Notes under the pieces: generated by a model | Told to the model about the DNA's origin: nothing | The model's input: the letters and a program-made list of their open reading frames with translations, nothing else | The model's database searches: none | Assembly: GCA_035560235.1 (NCBI GenBank) | Contig: DATMAG010000071.1 | Location: 1 to 64,000 of the forward strand | From: DASRDU01 sp035560235 | Lineage (GTDB): Bacteria > Acidobacteriota > Blastocatellia > RBC074 | DNA: 64,000 bases | Direction: 5' to 3' | Position numbers and translations under genes: made by a program | In this document: positions 27,907 through 38,089 of the stretch, piece after piece | Numbering within the stretch: the first letter of the stretch is position 1 | How the letters are laid out: every line of letters starts with the position of its first letter

Positions 27907-28055
27907 TGAGGTTTTCCGGCAGCAGTTTTATAATTCGCGGTAACAAACCGGGCGCAGCCCGTTGTCGGAGAGTGCAGGCTGGCTGATACCGGTCTGAGCA
28001 GCTTTCGCAGTCTCACCGAAGCAATTATCATTGTGCGTGAAAGAGCAGGGATTTT

Positions 28056-28256
28056 ATGGAACCAGCCATTTCACACAACCGTCAGGAAGAAACACCTGAA
28101 GCCAAGGCGCGATGGTTCCAGTCATTGCCACTGGCAGAGCGAATGGAACTGCTCTGTTTCTTCACTGATCTGATTCTGGAAAATAATCCTGAGATCGTGA
28201 ACGCCAAAGATGCTCAACCGATTGCAGGACGTGTTCGCGTCCTTTCAAAGGCATAA
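28056..28256 (+). CDS. Small partner protein of the nucleotidyltransferase, unknown
   Basis: 66 residues, mostly helical (ARWFQSLPLAERMELLCFFTDLILENNPEIV). It overlaps the following nucleotidyltransferase by 47 bp in another frame, an arrangement common for toxin-antitoxin pairs. I do not recognise the family, and the ribosome-binding site is weak. Confidence 0.5.
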   Translation: MEPAISHNRQEETPEAKARWFQSLPLAERMELLCFFTDLILENNPEIVNAKDAQPIAGRVRVLSKA

Positions 28257-28665
28257 CGTCAGATACCTGGTCATCGGCGGGATCGCGGCTGTGCTGTACG
28301 GTGTTCCGCGCGCCACCTTCGACCTCGATATTCTGATCGAAGCCACCACGGACAATGCCCGGCGATTGCTCGCGTCACTGGCAGATGCACAGTTCGGCAC
28401 GGCTTCACTCGTTACTGCTGAAGAGTTACTGGCTAACGAAATCACTGTTTTCAAGGATCGCGTTCGCATTGATGTTCAGACTTCCACACCGGGGCTGGCA
28501 TTCAATGAAGCCTGGCAACGCAAAGAGACGATGAATTACCAGGGCCAGACATTTTACGTCGTTTCCCGCAGCGATCTCATCACATCGAAACTTGCGGCTG
28601 GTCGGGAAAAGGACCTTGATGACGTTCGCATGCTTAATGTGAATCAGAAAGACGATGAATCCTGA
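28210..28665 (+). CDS. MNT/AbiEii-like nucleotidyltransferase
   Basis: 151 residues. The minimal nucleotidyltransferase signature is clear: GGIAAVLYGVPRATFDLDI (GG...DxD metal site), followed by the RIDVQTSTPG strand and LITSKLAAGREKDLDDVRML. Such proteins act as MNT antitoxins or AbiEii-type toxins that modify proteins or tRNA. The overlapping 66-residue gene upstream is a plausible partner. Confidence 0.8.
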   Translation: MLNRLQDVFASFQRHNVRYLVIGGIAAVLYGVPRATFDLDILIEATTDNARRLLASLADAQFGTASLVTAEELLANEITVFKDRVRIDVQTSTPGLAFNEAWQRKETMNYQGQTFYVVSRSDLITSKLAAGREKDLDDVRMLNVNQKDDES

Positions 28666-28699
28666 AGCCACATTTCAGAGCAGGTGATTCGTTGACACC

Positions 28700-29182
28700 A
28701 TGACGATTGCCCGCAGGCAAATGACCTCGAAGCCATTGAATATAGTCAGAGAAAGTTTGCAGGCTTACGCTGACCGGGGCGTTTTTCGCGGGTTCAGCGA
28801 AACGAGCAGCGGTCGCTTCAGCTTTGTCTGGCTGATTCGGCATCAGATGGAATTGCAGGTTGACACTGCAAAACACGAACTCAGGTTCAGACAACTGCTG
28901 CCCGGCGTGCCTGCGCGTTCGACGCTCTATGACGACCTGAAGAATTTCATTCAGAGTCGGCACTGTAGCGACCTGCCCGAACATCGCCGGATTGATCGCC
29001 GCCGGGCTGAGGTTTCCTGCTTCAGCCGGGGCGGGTTTCTTTCGGTTTCGCTCAGGGTCAAAAACAATCAGTACGCTTACGGCGCCAACCGGATTGTCAA
29101 TCTGGTGCACGAACTGTTTCTGCACCTGCGCGAAGCTCATCCCGAATATCTGATGGAGAATTTCGATGTGCCTCAGGAGTAA
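28700..29182 (+). CDS. Conserved-looking hypothetical protein (possibly YbjN-like)
   Basis: 160 residues, mixed alpha/beta with no signal peptide. The C-terminal VNLVHELFLHLREAHPEYLMENF resembles the last helix of YbjN/sensory-transduction-type folds, but the match is weak. It overlaps the next gene, a cytochrome c, by 17 bp. Role unknown. Confidence 0.55.
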   Translation: MTIARRQMTSKPLNIVRESLQAYADRGVFRGFSETSSGRFSFVWLIRHQMELQVDTAKHELRFRQLLPGVPARSTLYDDLKNFIQSRHCSDLPEHRRIDRRRAEVSCFSRGGFLSVSLRVKNNQYAYGANRIVNLVHELFLHLREAHPEYLMENFDVPQE

Positions 29183-29603
29183 GCAGAAAACCATCAGTCT
29201 GTGCCTCATCATTCTGGCGACGGCCCTGTGGCTGGCGAATCCGGCGAATAATGCTCAGGAAGCGCGCCGCAACCCGGAAGCGCAGAAGCTCAAAAATCCT
29301 GAACCGCAGAATGACGAAACCATCGAAGCCGGAAAGAAACTCTATCAGCGTCACTGCGCTTCGTGTCACGGCCCGCAGGGCAGGGGCGACGGCAGTCAGG
29401 CGCTGGCCGGAGGCACGCCGTCTGATCTGACTGACGAAACCTGGGATTACGGTTCAAGCGACGGCGAAATTTTTGTGGCCATTCGTGACGGCGTTTCGGC
29501 TGATATGCTGGCTTATAAGGACAAGCTGACCGAAAAGCAGATCTGGCAACTCGTCACCTTTATTCGCAGCATCGGCCCCAAACCGGCCAGGGAACATCAA
29601 TGA
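29166..29603 (+). CDS. Periplasmic monohaem cytochrome c
   Basis: 145 residues. Signal peptide to ~residue 30, then haem-binding CASCH (64-68) in LYQRHCASCHGPQGRGDG, and a distal Met candidate in VSADMLAYKDKLTEKQIWQLV. It is a class I cytochrome of the small electron-carrier type. Its stop overlaps the start of the PQQ dehydrogenase by 4 bp, so it is probably that enzyme's electron acceptor. Confidence 0.9.
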   Translation: MCLRSKQKTISLCLIILATALWLANPANNAQEARRNPEAQKLKNPEPQNDETIEAGKKLYQRHCASCHGPQGRGDGSQALAGGTPSDLTDETWDYGSSDGEIFVAIRDGVSADMLAYKDKLTEKQIWQLVTFIRSIGPKPAREHQ

Positions 29604-31474
29604 AACCATCTGGACGCATCTTCACCGGATTGCTGCTCGCCGGACTTTGCTGTTCCGTCCTGACTGCTCCGCATCTTTCTTTCACTGCCGATTGGCAGCA
29701 GACGGCTCCGCTCACTTCGCCCGAAGGCGAGGCCATCTACAAACAACGCTGCGCCGCGTGTCACGACAACCCGCAGGATCGCATTCCGCCGCTCTTTCTG
29801 ATTCGCCGCCGTTCGGCTGAAGACGTGATTCAGACGCTGACGACAGGTTCGATGAAACAGCAGGCCGCCGGACTGAACTCAGAACAGATTCGCGCGCTGG
29901 CGATCTTCCTGACCGGCAAACAGCCGGGCGCGCCGATTGAATCGAATCTGAGCGCGAATCTGTGCAGGGCCGCTCCCGCTCCGATCAACTTGAAAGCGCC
30001 GCAATGGAACGGCTGGGGACGCGACCTCGACAATTCGCGCTTTCAGCCGAATCCGGGCCTCAAAGCCGAAGACGTGCCGCGTCTCAAAGTCAGATGGGCC
30101 TTTGCGCATCCGGGGCCGATGGCGACCGGACAGCCGACCATCATCGGCGACCATCTTTTTCTGACCACCGAAGCCGGAATCATCTTCTGCCTGAATTCGC
30201 AAACGGGCTGCACATACTGGACGATGAACGCGGGCGCGGCAGTGCGCGCTGCCATCAGCGTTGGCGCAATGCCTGCCGGTTCAGCGACGAAATATGCGAT
30301 CTGGTTCGGTGACGAGAAATCGAATGTGCAGGCCGTTGACGCCGCAACCGGCAGACTGCTCTGGAAAACAAAAGTCGAAGATCATCTGCTCTCGCGCATC
30401 ACCGGCTCACCGGTTTTATACAAGGACCGGATTTATGTTCCCGTGTCGTCCTTTGAAGAGACTGCCGGGCGCGACAGCAGATATGAATGCTGCAAATTTC
30501 GCGGCAGCATCGTGGCTCTGAATGCAGCGACGGGAAAGATCATCTGGAAGAGTTTCACGGTGCAGGCTGAGCCGCAGCCATTCAAAAAGAATTCGAGCGG
30601 CACGCAGATGTACGGCCCGGCTGGCGGCGCAATCTGGTCGGCTCCGACGATTGATGCGAAGCGCGGAGTGATTTACGGCGCAACCGGCAATTCATACACC
30701 GACGTTGCGACTGAAAACACCGACGCGATCATGGCCTTTGATCTGCTGACCGGCAAAGTCAGATGGACGAATCAGGTCACGCCGAAAGACAACTTTCTGG
30801 TGGGCTGCCGTCAGCCTGGCGTTGGCAACTGCCCCGCAGAGGCCGGGCCTGATTATGACTTTGGCAGTTCAGTCATCCTGCGCACGCTGCCCAACGGCAG
30901 ACAGGTCCTGCTGGCCGGACAGAAATCCGGCGTAATCTATGCGCTCGACCCTGACAACAAGGGGCAGAAGCTGTGGGAAGTCAGGCTCGGCAACGGCGGC
31001 GCGCTCGGCGGCATTGAATGGGGCTTTGCTGCCGACAATGAAAATGTTTACGTGCCAATGGCCGATGTCGGCGGCCCGCCCGACAAACGCAAACCCGGCA
31101 TCACGGCGCTGAAGATCGCCACCGGAGAAAAGCTCTGGCACGTCCCCGCGCCTGCGGCAAAGTGCGCCTGGGGCACGACGCGCTGCAACAACGCGCAGTC
31201 GCAGGCGGCAACGGTCATTCCCGGCGCAGTCTTTTCCGGCACGGCAGACGGCCACCTGCGCGCGTATTCAACGAAAGACGGCTCGGTAATCTGGGACTTC
31301 GACACCGCCGCGCAAGGTTTCGATGCAGTCAACGGCAGCAGGGCGCGAGGCGGCACGCTCGATGGCGGCGGGCCGATAGTTGCTGGCGGCGTGCTGTACA
31401 CCAATTCCGGCTACGGTCGCCTGATCGGTCAGCCCGGCAATCTGCTGCTGGCTTTTACAGTGGATGGAAAGTAG
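29600..31474 (+). CDS. PQQ/haem c dehydrogenase, polyvinyl-alcohol-dehydrogenase-like
   Basis: 624 residues. Signal peptide, then a cytochrome c domain with CAACH at 51-55 (KQRCAACHDNPQDRIPPLF), then an eight-bladed PQQ-type propeller from ~130 to the end (WNGWGRDLDNSRFQPNPGL; CLNSQTGCTYWTMNAGAAVR). The haem-first order and the blade sequences resemble polyvinyl alcohol dehydrogenase (EC 1.1.2.6), a periplasmic quinohaemoprotein that oxidises secondary alcohols. The true substrate is open. It is coupled to the upstream cytochrome. No PQQ synthesis genes are seen here. Confidence 0.85.
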   Translation: MKPSGRIFTGLLLAGLCCSVLTAPHLSFTADWQQTAPLTSPEGEAIYKQRCAACHDNPQDRIPPLFLIRRRSAEDVIQTLTTGSMKQQAAGLNSEQIRALAIFLTGKQPGAPIESNLSANLCRAAPAPINLKAPQWNGWGRDLDNSRFQPNPGLKAEDVPRLKVRWAFAHPGPMATGQPTIIGDHLFLTTEAGIIFCLNSQTGCTYWTMNAGAAVRAAISVGAMPAGSATKYAIWFGDEKSNVQAVDAATGRLLWKTKVEDHLLSRITGSPVLYKDRIYVPVSSFEETAGRDSRYECCKFRGSIVALNAATGKIIWKSFTVQAEPQPFKKNSSGTQMYGPAGGAIWSAPTIDAKRGVIYGATGNSYTDVATENTDAIMAFDLLTGKVRWTNQVTPKDNFLVGCRQPGVGNCPAEAGPDYDFGSSVILRTLPNGRQVLLAGQKSGVIYALDPDNKGQKLWEVRLGNGGALGGIEWGFAADNENVYVPMADVGGPPDKRKPGITALKIATGEKLWHVPAPAAKCAWGTTRCNNAQSQAATVIPGAVFSGTADGHLRAYSTKDGSVIWDFDTAAQGFDAVNGSRARGGTLDGGGPIVAGGVLYTNSGYGRLIGQPGNLLLAFTVDGK

Positions 31475-31504
31475 AGACAGGTTTCGGCAAGTCAGAATTG
31501 TGTT

Positions 31505-31852
31505 ATGGAAGCAGTAACTCAAAAGACTGAAAGGTATCGGCAGATCATCAGGGACCTGCTGACAAAGTGGGCTGAAGTTCCGAATCTTGAAGACGGGATT
31601 CGGGATCGCACGTTATTTGATGAAGCGCATGATCGCTATGCCGTGATTTCTGAAGGCTGGGATCGTGAAGAAAGAGTTCACTTCATCGTAGCTGACCTTG
31701 AGATTATCAACGGCAAGGTCTGGATTCTGGCTGACAATACCGACGTGGTTATTGCCCGGCAGCTTGAAGAAGCCGGTATCCCGAAATCCGATATTGTTCT
31801 CGGATTTCGCCCGCCTGATCTGCGCCCGGAAACCAGATACGCCGTGACCTGA
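31505..31852 (+). CDS. XisI-like protein (orphan)
   Basis: 115 residues. YRQIIRDLLTKWAEVP at the N-terminus and WILADNTDVVIARQLEEAGIPK, DIVLGFRPPDLRPETRYAV at the C-terminus are typical of XisI, named from the fdxN-element excision control of Anabaena. XisI usually neighbours XisH (an endonuclease-like protein); none is visible here. No excision element or recombinase is nearby. Confidence 0.85.
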   Translation: MEAVTQKTERYRQIIRDLLTKWAEVPNLEDGIRDRTLFDEAHDRYAVISEGWDREERVHFIVADLEIINGKVWILADNTDVVIARQLEEAGIPKSDIVLGFRPPDLRPETRYAVT

Positions 31853-31871
31853 AATATAAGGAGAAAAAGTT

Positions 31872-33437
31872 ATGCGCAAGCCGCTGTTACTCTCTGCCCT
31901 TTCAATCGTGATGCTCGCCTGTCTGCTGCCTGTCCGTGCGCAGGTGATGCAGGCTGATGTGCTGTTTGCGCGGCTCTCGGCAAACACGCGCCGGATGGCT
32001 TATGAACAGAGCGGCGGCGAAATGCGCCTGATTGCGCCGCTGCTGGCCGAAGCTGACAAGAATACGATGAGCGATGCCGTCAAAGCTTATCGCGCTTACA
32101 CGCAGGCGCTGGTAATGATGGGCGGGACGAAATGGACGCCCGATGCTGAACTGACGACCGCGCTCGATTTTGCGATCAGTGCCAAAGTCATTGGCACGGG
32201 CGAGCATCTGCAAACCCGCGCTGTTTTCCTGTTCGATGCGCCACCGGCGACGAATGCGCCTTACCGGATGGAGCTTGAAATTCTCAGAAGCGACAACTCA
32301 ACCGAAGCCTTCGTGCAACCGGGCATTGTCCTCGGCGACGTGAAGTCGCGGCGCGGCGGTGAAACCATCGGCCTCACATTCGATCCGTCGAAGCTGGTCG
32401 GGCCGGGGCTGCACGTGCTGCGGGCGACACTCAAAGACGCGCAGGGCAATGCGCTGTATCAGTATTACCGCAGCTTTTTCATCGTAAGCGATTTGAACAA
32501 GCGAATGGCCGCAGTCGAAAAGGCGCTTGAACTTTCGAGCGATCAGCAGAGCGTTGCCGCGACGAGCGCGCGTTATTTACTGGAAACTATCCGACAGGCG
32601 CATCAGACCTATCTCGGCGGCAGCTTTCAGAATCTGATCGGCTACCTGCACACCGGCTATCGCACGGTCGGACTGGCCACGTCTGAACTGATGGATTTTG
32701 AAGCCGCGCTCGATCAGGCCACGCAGCTTTCTGCCGCCATAAAGGAAGGTCGCAATCCGCTGTCAGAGAGTCGCGGCGATCTGCGGCTCGCTTATCGTTC
32801 CAGCTTTGACGGCAAGCTCGTGCCTTACCGGCTCTACGTCCCGAAAAATTACGACAAATCGAAATCGTATCCGATGATCACGCTGCTGCACGGCGCGGGC
32901 GGCGACGAAAACAATTTCTTTGACGGCTACCAGAAACTCTGGCCGAAGACGGCTGAAGAGCGCGGCTACATCATCGTTGCGGTCAACGGGCGCGGGCCGG
33001 TCAGCGGCTACGCCAAAGCAAATGGCGCAGAGCAGGACGTGCTGGATGTGACCGCGCTGGTGCAGAAGAATTACAACATTGATCCGGGCCGCGTTTATCT
33101 GGCCGGGCATTCGATGGGTTCAGCCGGAACGTGGGCCATCGGGCTGGAGTATCGTGATCGTTTCGCCGCGCTCGCTCCGATTGCGGGCACGCGGATGACT
33201 CCGGCGCTTGAAACCGCGCTGAAAGCAGGCCGCAAAATTCCGATCATCATCGTCGCAGGCGCAAAGGATGCGCTCGTCCCTGTGGCCGGATGCCGCGACG
33301 TGGCCGAAAAAGCCAAAGCGATGGGTTACGAAGTGAAGTACCTGGAATATCCCGACGGCGATCATCTGTCAGTCGTCGCCAGTTCAGTCAAAGACATCTT
33401 TGACTGGTTCGACGCGCACCGCAAAGCCGCGCCGTAG
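31872..33437 (+). CDS. Secreted alpha/beta-hydrolase esterase with N-terminal beta domain
   Basis: 521 residues. Signal peptide to ~residue 24. Residues ~30-290 are a helical/beta region of unknown role. Residues ~300-521 form a PHB-depolymerase/feruloyl-esterase-type hydrolase: MITLLHGAGGDENNFFD, nucleophile Ser in LAGHSMGSAGTW, Asp in AGAKDALVP and His in YPDGDHLSV. AAGGAG lies before the start. It would act on periplasmic or extracellular esters; the substrate is not predictable. Confidence 0.85.
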   Translation: MRKPLLLSALSIVMLACLLPVRAQVMQADVLFARLSANTRRMAYEQSGGEMRLIAPLLAEADKNTMSDAVKAYRAYTQALVMMGGTKWTPDAELTTALDFAISAKVIGTGEHLQTRAVFLFDAPPATNAPYRMELEILRSDNSTEAFVQPGIVLGDVKSRRGGETIGLTFDPSKLVGPGLHVLRATLKDAQGNALYQYYRSFFIVSDLNKRMAAVEKALELSSDQQSVAATSARYLLETIRQAHQTYLGGSFQNLIGYLHTGYRTVGLATSELMDFEAALDQATQLSAAIKEGRNPLSESRGDLRLAYRSSFDGKLVPYRLYVPKNYDKSKSYPMITLLHGAGGDENNFFDGYQKLWPKTAEERGYIIVAVNGRGPVSGYAKANGAEQDVLDVTALVQKNYNIDPGRVYLAGHSMGSAGTWAIGLEYRDRFAALAPIAGTRMTPALETALKAGRKIPIIIVAGAKDALVPVAGCRDVAEKAKAMGYEVKYLEYPDGDHLSVVASSVKDIFDWFDAHRKAAP

Positions 33438-33474
33438 GCTTTATGGCAGTTTGCAGATGGAGGTGATCGTCTGT

Positions 33475-33531
33475 CACCACAGAGGACACAGAGGTTCACC
33501 AGCAAGTCAAACCTCTGTGTCATCTGTGGTG
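33475..33531. repeat. Palindrome of CACAGAGG-type repeats
   Basis: 22-bp arms (33475-33496 and 33510-33531) match with one mismatch: CACCACAGAGGACACAGAGG and its complement. The arm itself is made of short CACAGAGG/GACACAGAGG repeats. The rest of the 381-bp gap 33438-33818 shows no gene. Confidence 0.85.
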
Positions 33532-33818
33532 AGACTGAATCAGTCAGGCCGTGAGCATTTGCAAACCGCAATAATCGGCTTCAATCAGCTTCATCCGCGT
33601 CATTTGTGGTCTGTTCTGCCACTCATTGTTGTGTTATAAGTGCGACACCGCACGGCTCTGCTCTGGCAGTGAATCGGAATCATCAGATTTGCGCTGGTCT
33701 GCGCCATCATTCTTTTTATTACATCCCTTCATTGCAGTGCGCCCGCAATTCTGAAACCGTGAGGCAGATGTTCTGACCTGCCTCAGACCACGATTCACTC
33801 GACCGGGAGGGCTTGTCC

Positions 33819-35135
33819 GTGAAACGCATCTTCTGCTTCAGCCTGCCTGTATTGCTTGTTGCGGCCTTTGCGCTGGCTCCGCAACTCAGTCGCGCCAGAG
33901 CGAAGTCGGCGGCGGTGACTTTCAATAAGGACGTCGCGCCGATTCTGCAAAGGAATTGCCAGGTCTGCCACCGGCCCGGCGAGGTCGCGCCGATGTCCCT
34001 GATGAATTACAAAGAGGTGCGGCCCTGGGCCAGAGCCATCCGCGAAGCCGTTGTTGAGCGCCGGATGCCGCCCTGGTTTGCTGATCCGCAACACGGCGTC
34101 TTTGCCAATGACTGCCGCCTTGCGCCGAATGACATTGAAACCATCGCCGCCTGGGTTGACGGTGGCGCGATTGAAGGCGACGCGAAGGATTTGCCGCCCA
34201 ACCCGCCCTTCACAGCCGGCTGGCAGATCGGCAAACCCGATGTCGTGCTTTCGATGACTGAGGATTACAGCGTTCCGGCTGAAGGCGTGATCCCATACAA
34301 GTATTTCGCCGTTCCGACGAATTTCACCGAAGACAAGTACGTGCAGTTTGCTGAAATCCGGCAGGGCAATCGCAAACTGGTGCATCACATCATCGTTGAT
34401 GTGCGCTACCCCGAACACGGCGCGCTGCCGAAAGCCGGAGAGATCAAACCCGAAGAATTGCTGGCCGGACGCGCGCAAAGTAACGGCGAACGTCCCGCCG
34501 ATTCTGATGGTCGTCTGGTCGGCTGGGCGCCCGGCGAAGCTCCGTTATCGCTGCGACCCGGCCAGGCCAAGCTCGTCAAAAAAGGTTCAGTGCTGATCTT
34601 TCAGGTGCATTACACGACCAATGGCGAAGCCGGAACCGACCGCAGCAGCGTCGGTCTGATCTTCTCAAAACATCCGGTCGAAAAGCGCGTCATCACTGCC
34701 GGAGCCGTCGCCCGTTCGCTTGAAATCCCGCCCGGCGCGCCCAATCACGAAGTTACTTCATCATTCACCTTCAAAGAGGACAGCCACATTGACAGCCTGC
34801 ATCCGCACATGCACATGCGCGGCAGAGATTTTCTTTACCGGCTGGTTTATCCCGATGGAAGATCGAAGATTCTTCTTTCGGTGCCGCGCTGGGATTTCAA
34901 CTGGCAACTGACTTACGTGCTGAAGGAAGAGATTGCCGCGCCCGCTGGCAGCCGTCTGGAATGCGTCGCGCATTACGACAACTCGCCCCGGAACAAATTC
35001 AATCCTGATCCGACAAAGCTCGTGAAGTGGGGGCCGCAGACCTGGGATGAGATGATGATTGGTTACGTTGATTACACGCTCGACAAACAGGATCTGCGCC
35101 GTCCGTCACAGGCCGCCGGAAGCAGCGGACAATAA
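33819..35135 (+). CDS. Cytochrome c/PHM-like copper monooxygenase-fold protein 1
   Basis: 438 residues. Signal peptide, then a cytochrome c motif CQVCH (47-51) in NCQVCHRPGEVAPM, then a two-domain fold like peptidylglycine/dopamine monooxygenase: VHHII (His189-His190), QVHY (His264) and HPHMHMRG (His330, His332). These align by pattern with the CuH (HH, QVHY) and CuM (HxH) ligands of PHM. It is therefore a predicted secreted haem-copper oxidoreductase; the substrate is unknown. GTG at 33819 is chosen because GGGAGG lies 8 nt upstream; the TTG at 33813 would leave only 2 nt. A paralogue lies 780 bp downstream. Confidence 0.75.
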   Translation: MKRIFCFSLPVLLVAAFALAPQLSRARAKSAAVTFNKDVAPILQRNCQVCHRPGEVAPMSLMNYKEVRPWARAIREAVVERRMPPWFADPQHGVFANDCRLAPNDIETIAAWVDGGAIEGDAKDLPPNPPFTAGWQIGKPDVVLSMTEDYSVPAEGVIPYKYFAVPTNFTEDKYVQFAEIRQGNRKLVHHIIVDVRYPEHGALPKAGEIKPEELLAGRAQSNGERPADSDGRLVGWAPGEAPLSLRPGQAKLVKKGSVLIFQVHYTTNGEAGTDRSSVGLIFSKHPVEKRVITAGAVARSLEIPPGAPNHEVTSSFTFKEDSHIDSLHPHMHMRGRDFLYRLVYPDGRSKILLSVPRWDFNWQLTYVLKEEIAAPAGSRLECVAHYDNSPRNKFNPDPTKLVKWGPQTWDEMMIGYVDYTLDKQDLRRPSQAAGSSGQ

Positions 35136-35185
35136 CCCCGCCCGGCAGTTGCGCGAGTGATCGGCGCGTCATTTATCATGCGGCT

Positions 35186-35488
35186 ATGAGTAACGGAGTA
35201 ATCATCGAAGAACACGAAATGACGCCGGAACTGGCCCGGATGTTCGAGCAGGCGCGCCGCAATCTGCGCTGGTTCAGCGAGAACGCCGAGCGGCTTGAGG
35301 TCTTCAGGCGCTATCGCGGTCGTTATGTGGCAGCCTCCGGGGGAGAACTTTTTGTCGGAGACAGTCGCGCCGAGGTTGAGCGCCTTGCCCGTGAAAAATA
35401 TCCCGATGAAATGCCGCACATTCGCTATATCCCGCGTGAAAAGCTGAGTCGCATCTATGCGTGTAAACGGAGAATGGCTGCTGTGTGA
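35186..35488 (+). CDS. DUF5678-like protein
   Basis: 100 residues. NLRWFSENAERLEVFRRYRG, FVGDSRAEVERLAREKYPD and RYIPREK follow the pattern of DUF5678, small proteins of unknown function. It overlaps the next gene by 32 bp in another frame, so the two are translationally linked and probably act together. Confidence 0.7.
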   Translation: MSNGVIIEEHEMTPELARMFEQARRNLRWFSENAERLEVFRRYRGRYVAASGGELFVGDSRAEVERLAREKYPDEMPHIRYIPREKLSRIYACKRRMAAV

Positions 35489-35900
35489 TGATGGAGTAAT
35501 CAGACCAATCGTGCCGGGCATGGTGCGGCTGGCTAATGGGCAGTGGGTTGAAGTTGCCTTTCTGCTCGACGCTGGCGCAGATCGGACAGTTTTCAGTCCG
35601 GATTTCCTCGATCTGCTCCAGGCCATGGAAATTATTGAGCCGGATCCGATGCGGCTTGCGGGAATTGGCGGGCAGGCAGATTCAATTACGGTGGAAACAT
35701 CTCTCGGATTTATCAGGGATGACGGGAAGCAGGTTACTGTAAAGGGCACATTCTGTGTCTTTACAACGGGCGAAAACCCCGACCTGCCGGTTCTGGGCCG
35801 GGATGTGACCAATAACTTCAGCGTCATTTACGACTACCCGAATCTGGTGGTGGCCCTGCTTGCGCCGCCGCACTCTTATGAAATCAGACAACCTTCCTGA
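35457..35900 (+). CDS. Retropepsin-like aspartyl-protease-fold protein
   Basis: 147 residues. VEVAFLLDAGADRTVFSPDFL carries the D-[ST/A]-G active-site pattern (DAG here instead of the commoner DTG). Further on are RLAGIGGQADSI (flap-like region) and LPVLGRDVTNNFSVIYDYP. This is the fold of single-domain bacterial retropepsins, which work as dimers. Cytosolic, with no signal peptide. It is paired with the overlapping DUF5678 gene. Confidence 0.7.
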   Translation: MRVNGEWLLCDDGVIRPIVPGMVRLANGQWVEVAFLLDAGADRTVFSPDFLDLLQAMEIIEPDPMRLAGIGGQADSITVETSLGFIRDDGKQVTVKGTFCVFTTGENPDLPVLGRDVTNNFSVIYDYPNLVVALLAPPHSYEIRQPS

Positions 35901-35917
35901 ATGCTGAGGAGGAAGAA

Positions 35918-37354
<1,437 letters not shown>

Positions 37355-37432
37355 CAATTCTCCGCTATTGATTCGCCCTGCGCGCAAGCCGGTCAGCAGA
37401 TGGTGAATCACAAAACCCTCTGAAATATTGAA

Positions 37433-37978
37433 ATGATCAGAATACTGATATGCGCCGCCCTGCTTTTCTGCCAGTCACCACAGCAACCCTCACGCCCGAC
37501 TGAGCCGACTGATCCGATGCCGCCGCCGAATCTGGATTACTTCGTCGGCGCGTGGTCGTTTGAATGGAACGTTCCCGAATCGCCGCTCGGCCCGGCAGGC
37601 AAGATCAAAGGCACAGAGACATACAAAAAAATCTCCGGCAATGTGTGGGAAAGCGTGATCGAAGGCGAAGGGCCTGCAGGCGCTTTCAAGGGCCGCGCAA
37701 AGATTATCTACAACGAGAAGGAAAAGCTCGTCACCCGAACCGAGTCAGGTCTGTTCGGCTTGTCATTGACGAAGACCGGCCCGATTGGCGGCGATCTTGG
37801 CGGTTATTACACGATCTTCTGGGAAACCGCGCCTGTCAGAAAGGATGGCAGGACGATAAAGCTCAAAGGCAAAACGCTGATGCTTTCACCGGCAAGCTAT
37901 CGTTTGCAGATGCAGATTTCAGTGGACGGCGGGCCTTACACCAGCTTCGGCAATCCCTGGTTTCGGAAGGCCGAATAA
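37433..37978 (+). CDS. Secreted DUF1579-like hypothetical protein
   Basis: 181 residues. A short hydrophobic leader ends at Cys13 (ALLFCQSP), which is a poor lipobox. The mature part, NLDYFVGAWSFEWNVPESPLGP then GTETYKKISGNVWESVIEG, is an all-beta fold resembling DUF1579/lipocalin-like proteins, which commonly begin with a FxGxW motif. Function unknown. It may share a transcript with the upstream haem-copper protein (78-bp gap). Confidence 0.6.
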   Translation: MIRILICAALLFCQSPQQPSRPTEPTDPMPPPNLDYFVGAWSFEWNVPESPLGPAGKIKGTETYKKISGNVWESVIEGEGPAGAFKGRAKIIYNEKEKLVTRTESGLFGLSLTKTGPIGGDLGGYYTIFWETAPVRKDGRTIKLKGKTLMLSPASYRLQMQISVDGGPYTSFGNPWFRKAE

Positions 37979-38069
37979 CTTCAGCCACGAACGAACAACA
38001 GCTCCGGGTCACCCCAAAGCCTGCTGCGGCTTTTATTCGTGAGCATTCGTGTTCATTCGTGGCTGAAGT
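37978..38069. repeat. Palindrome with TTCGTGGCTGAAG arms
   Basis: 19-bp arms (37978-37996 and 38051-38069) with one mismatch. It overlaps the last bases of the upstream gene and ends just before the convergent VOC gene, so it may work as a shared terminator. Confidence 0.8.
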
Positions 38070-38089
38070 TTTACGGCTTCCATCAGAGT

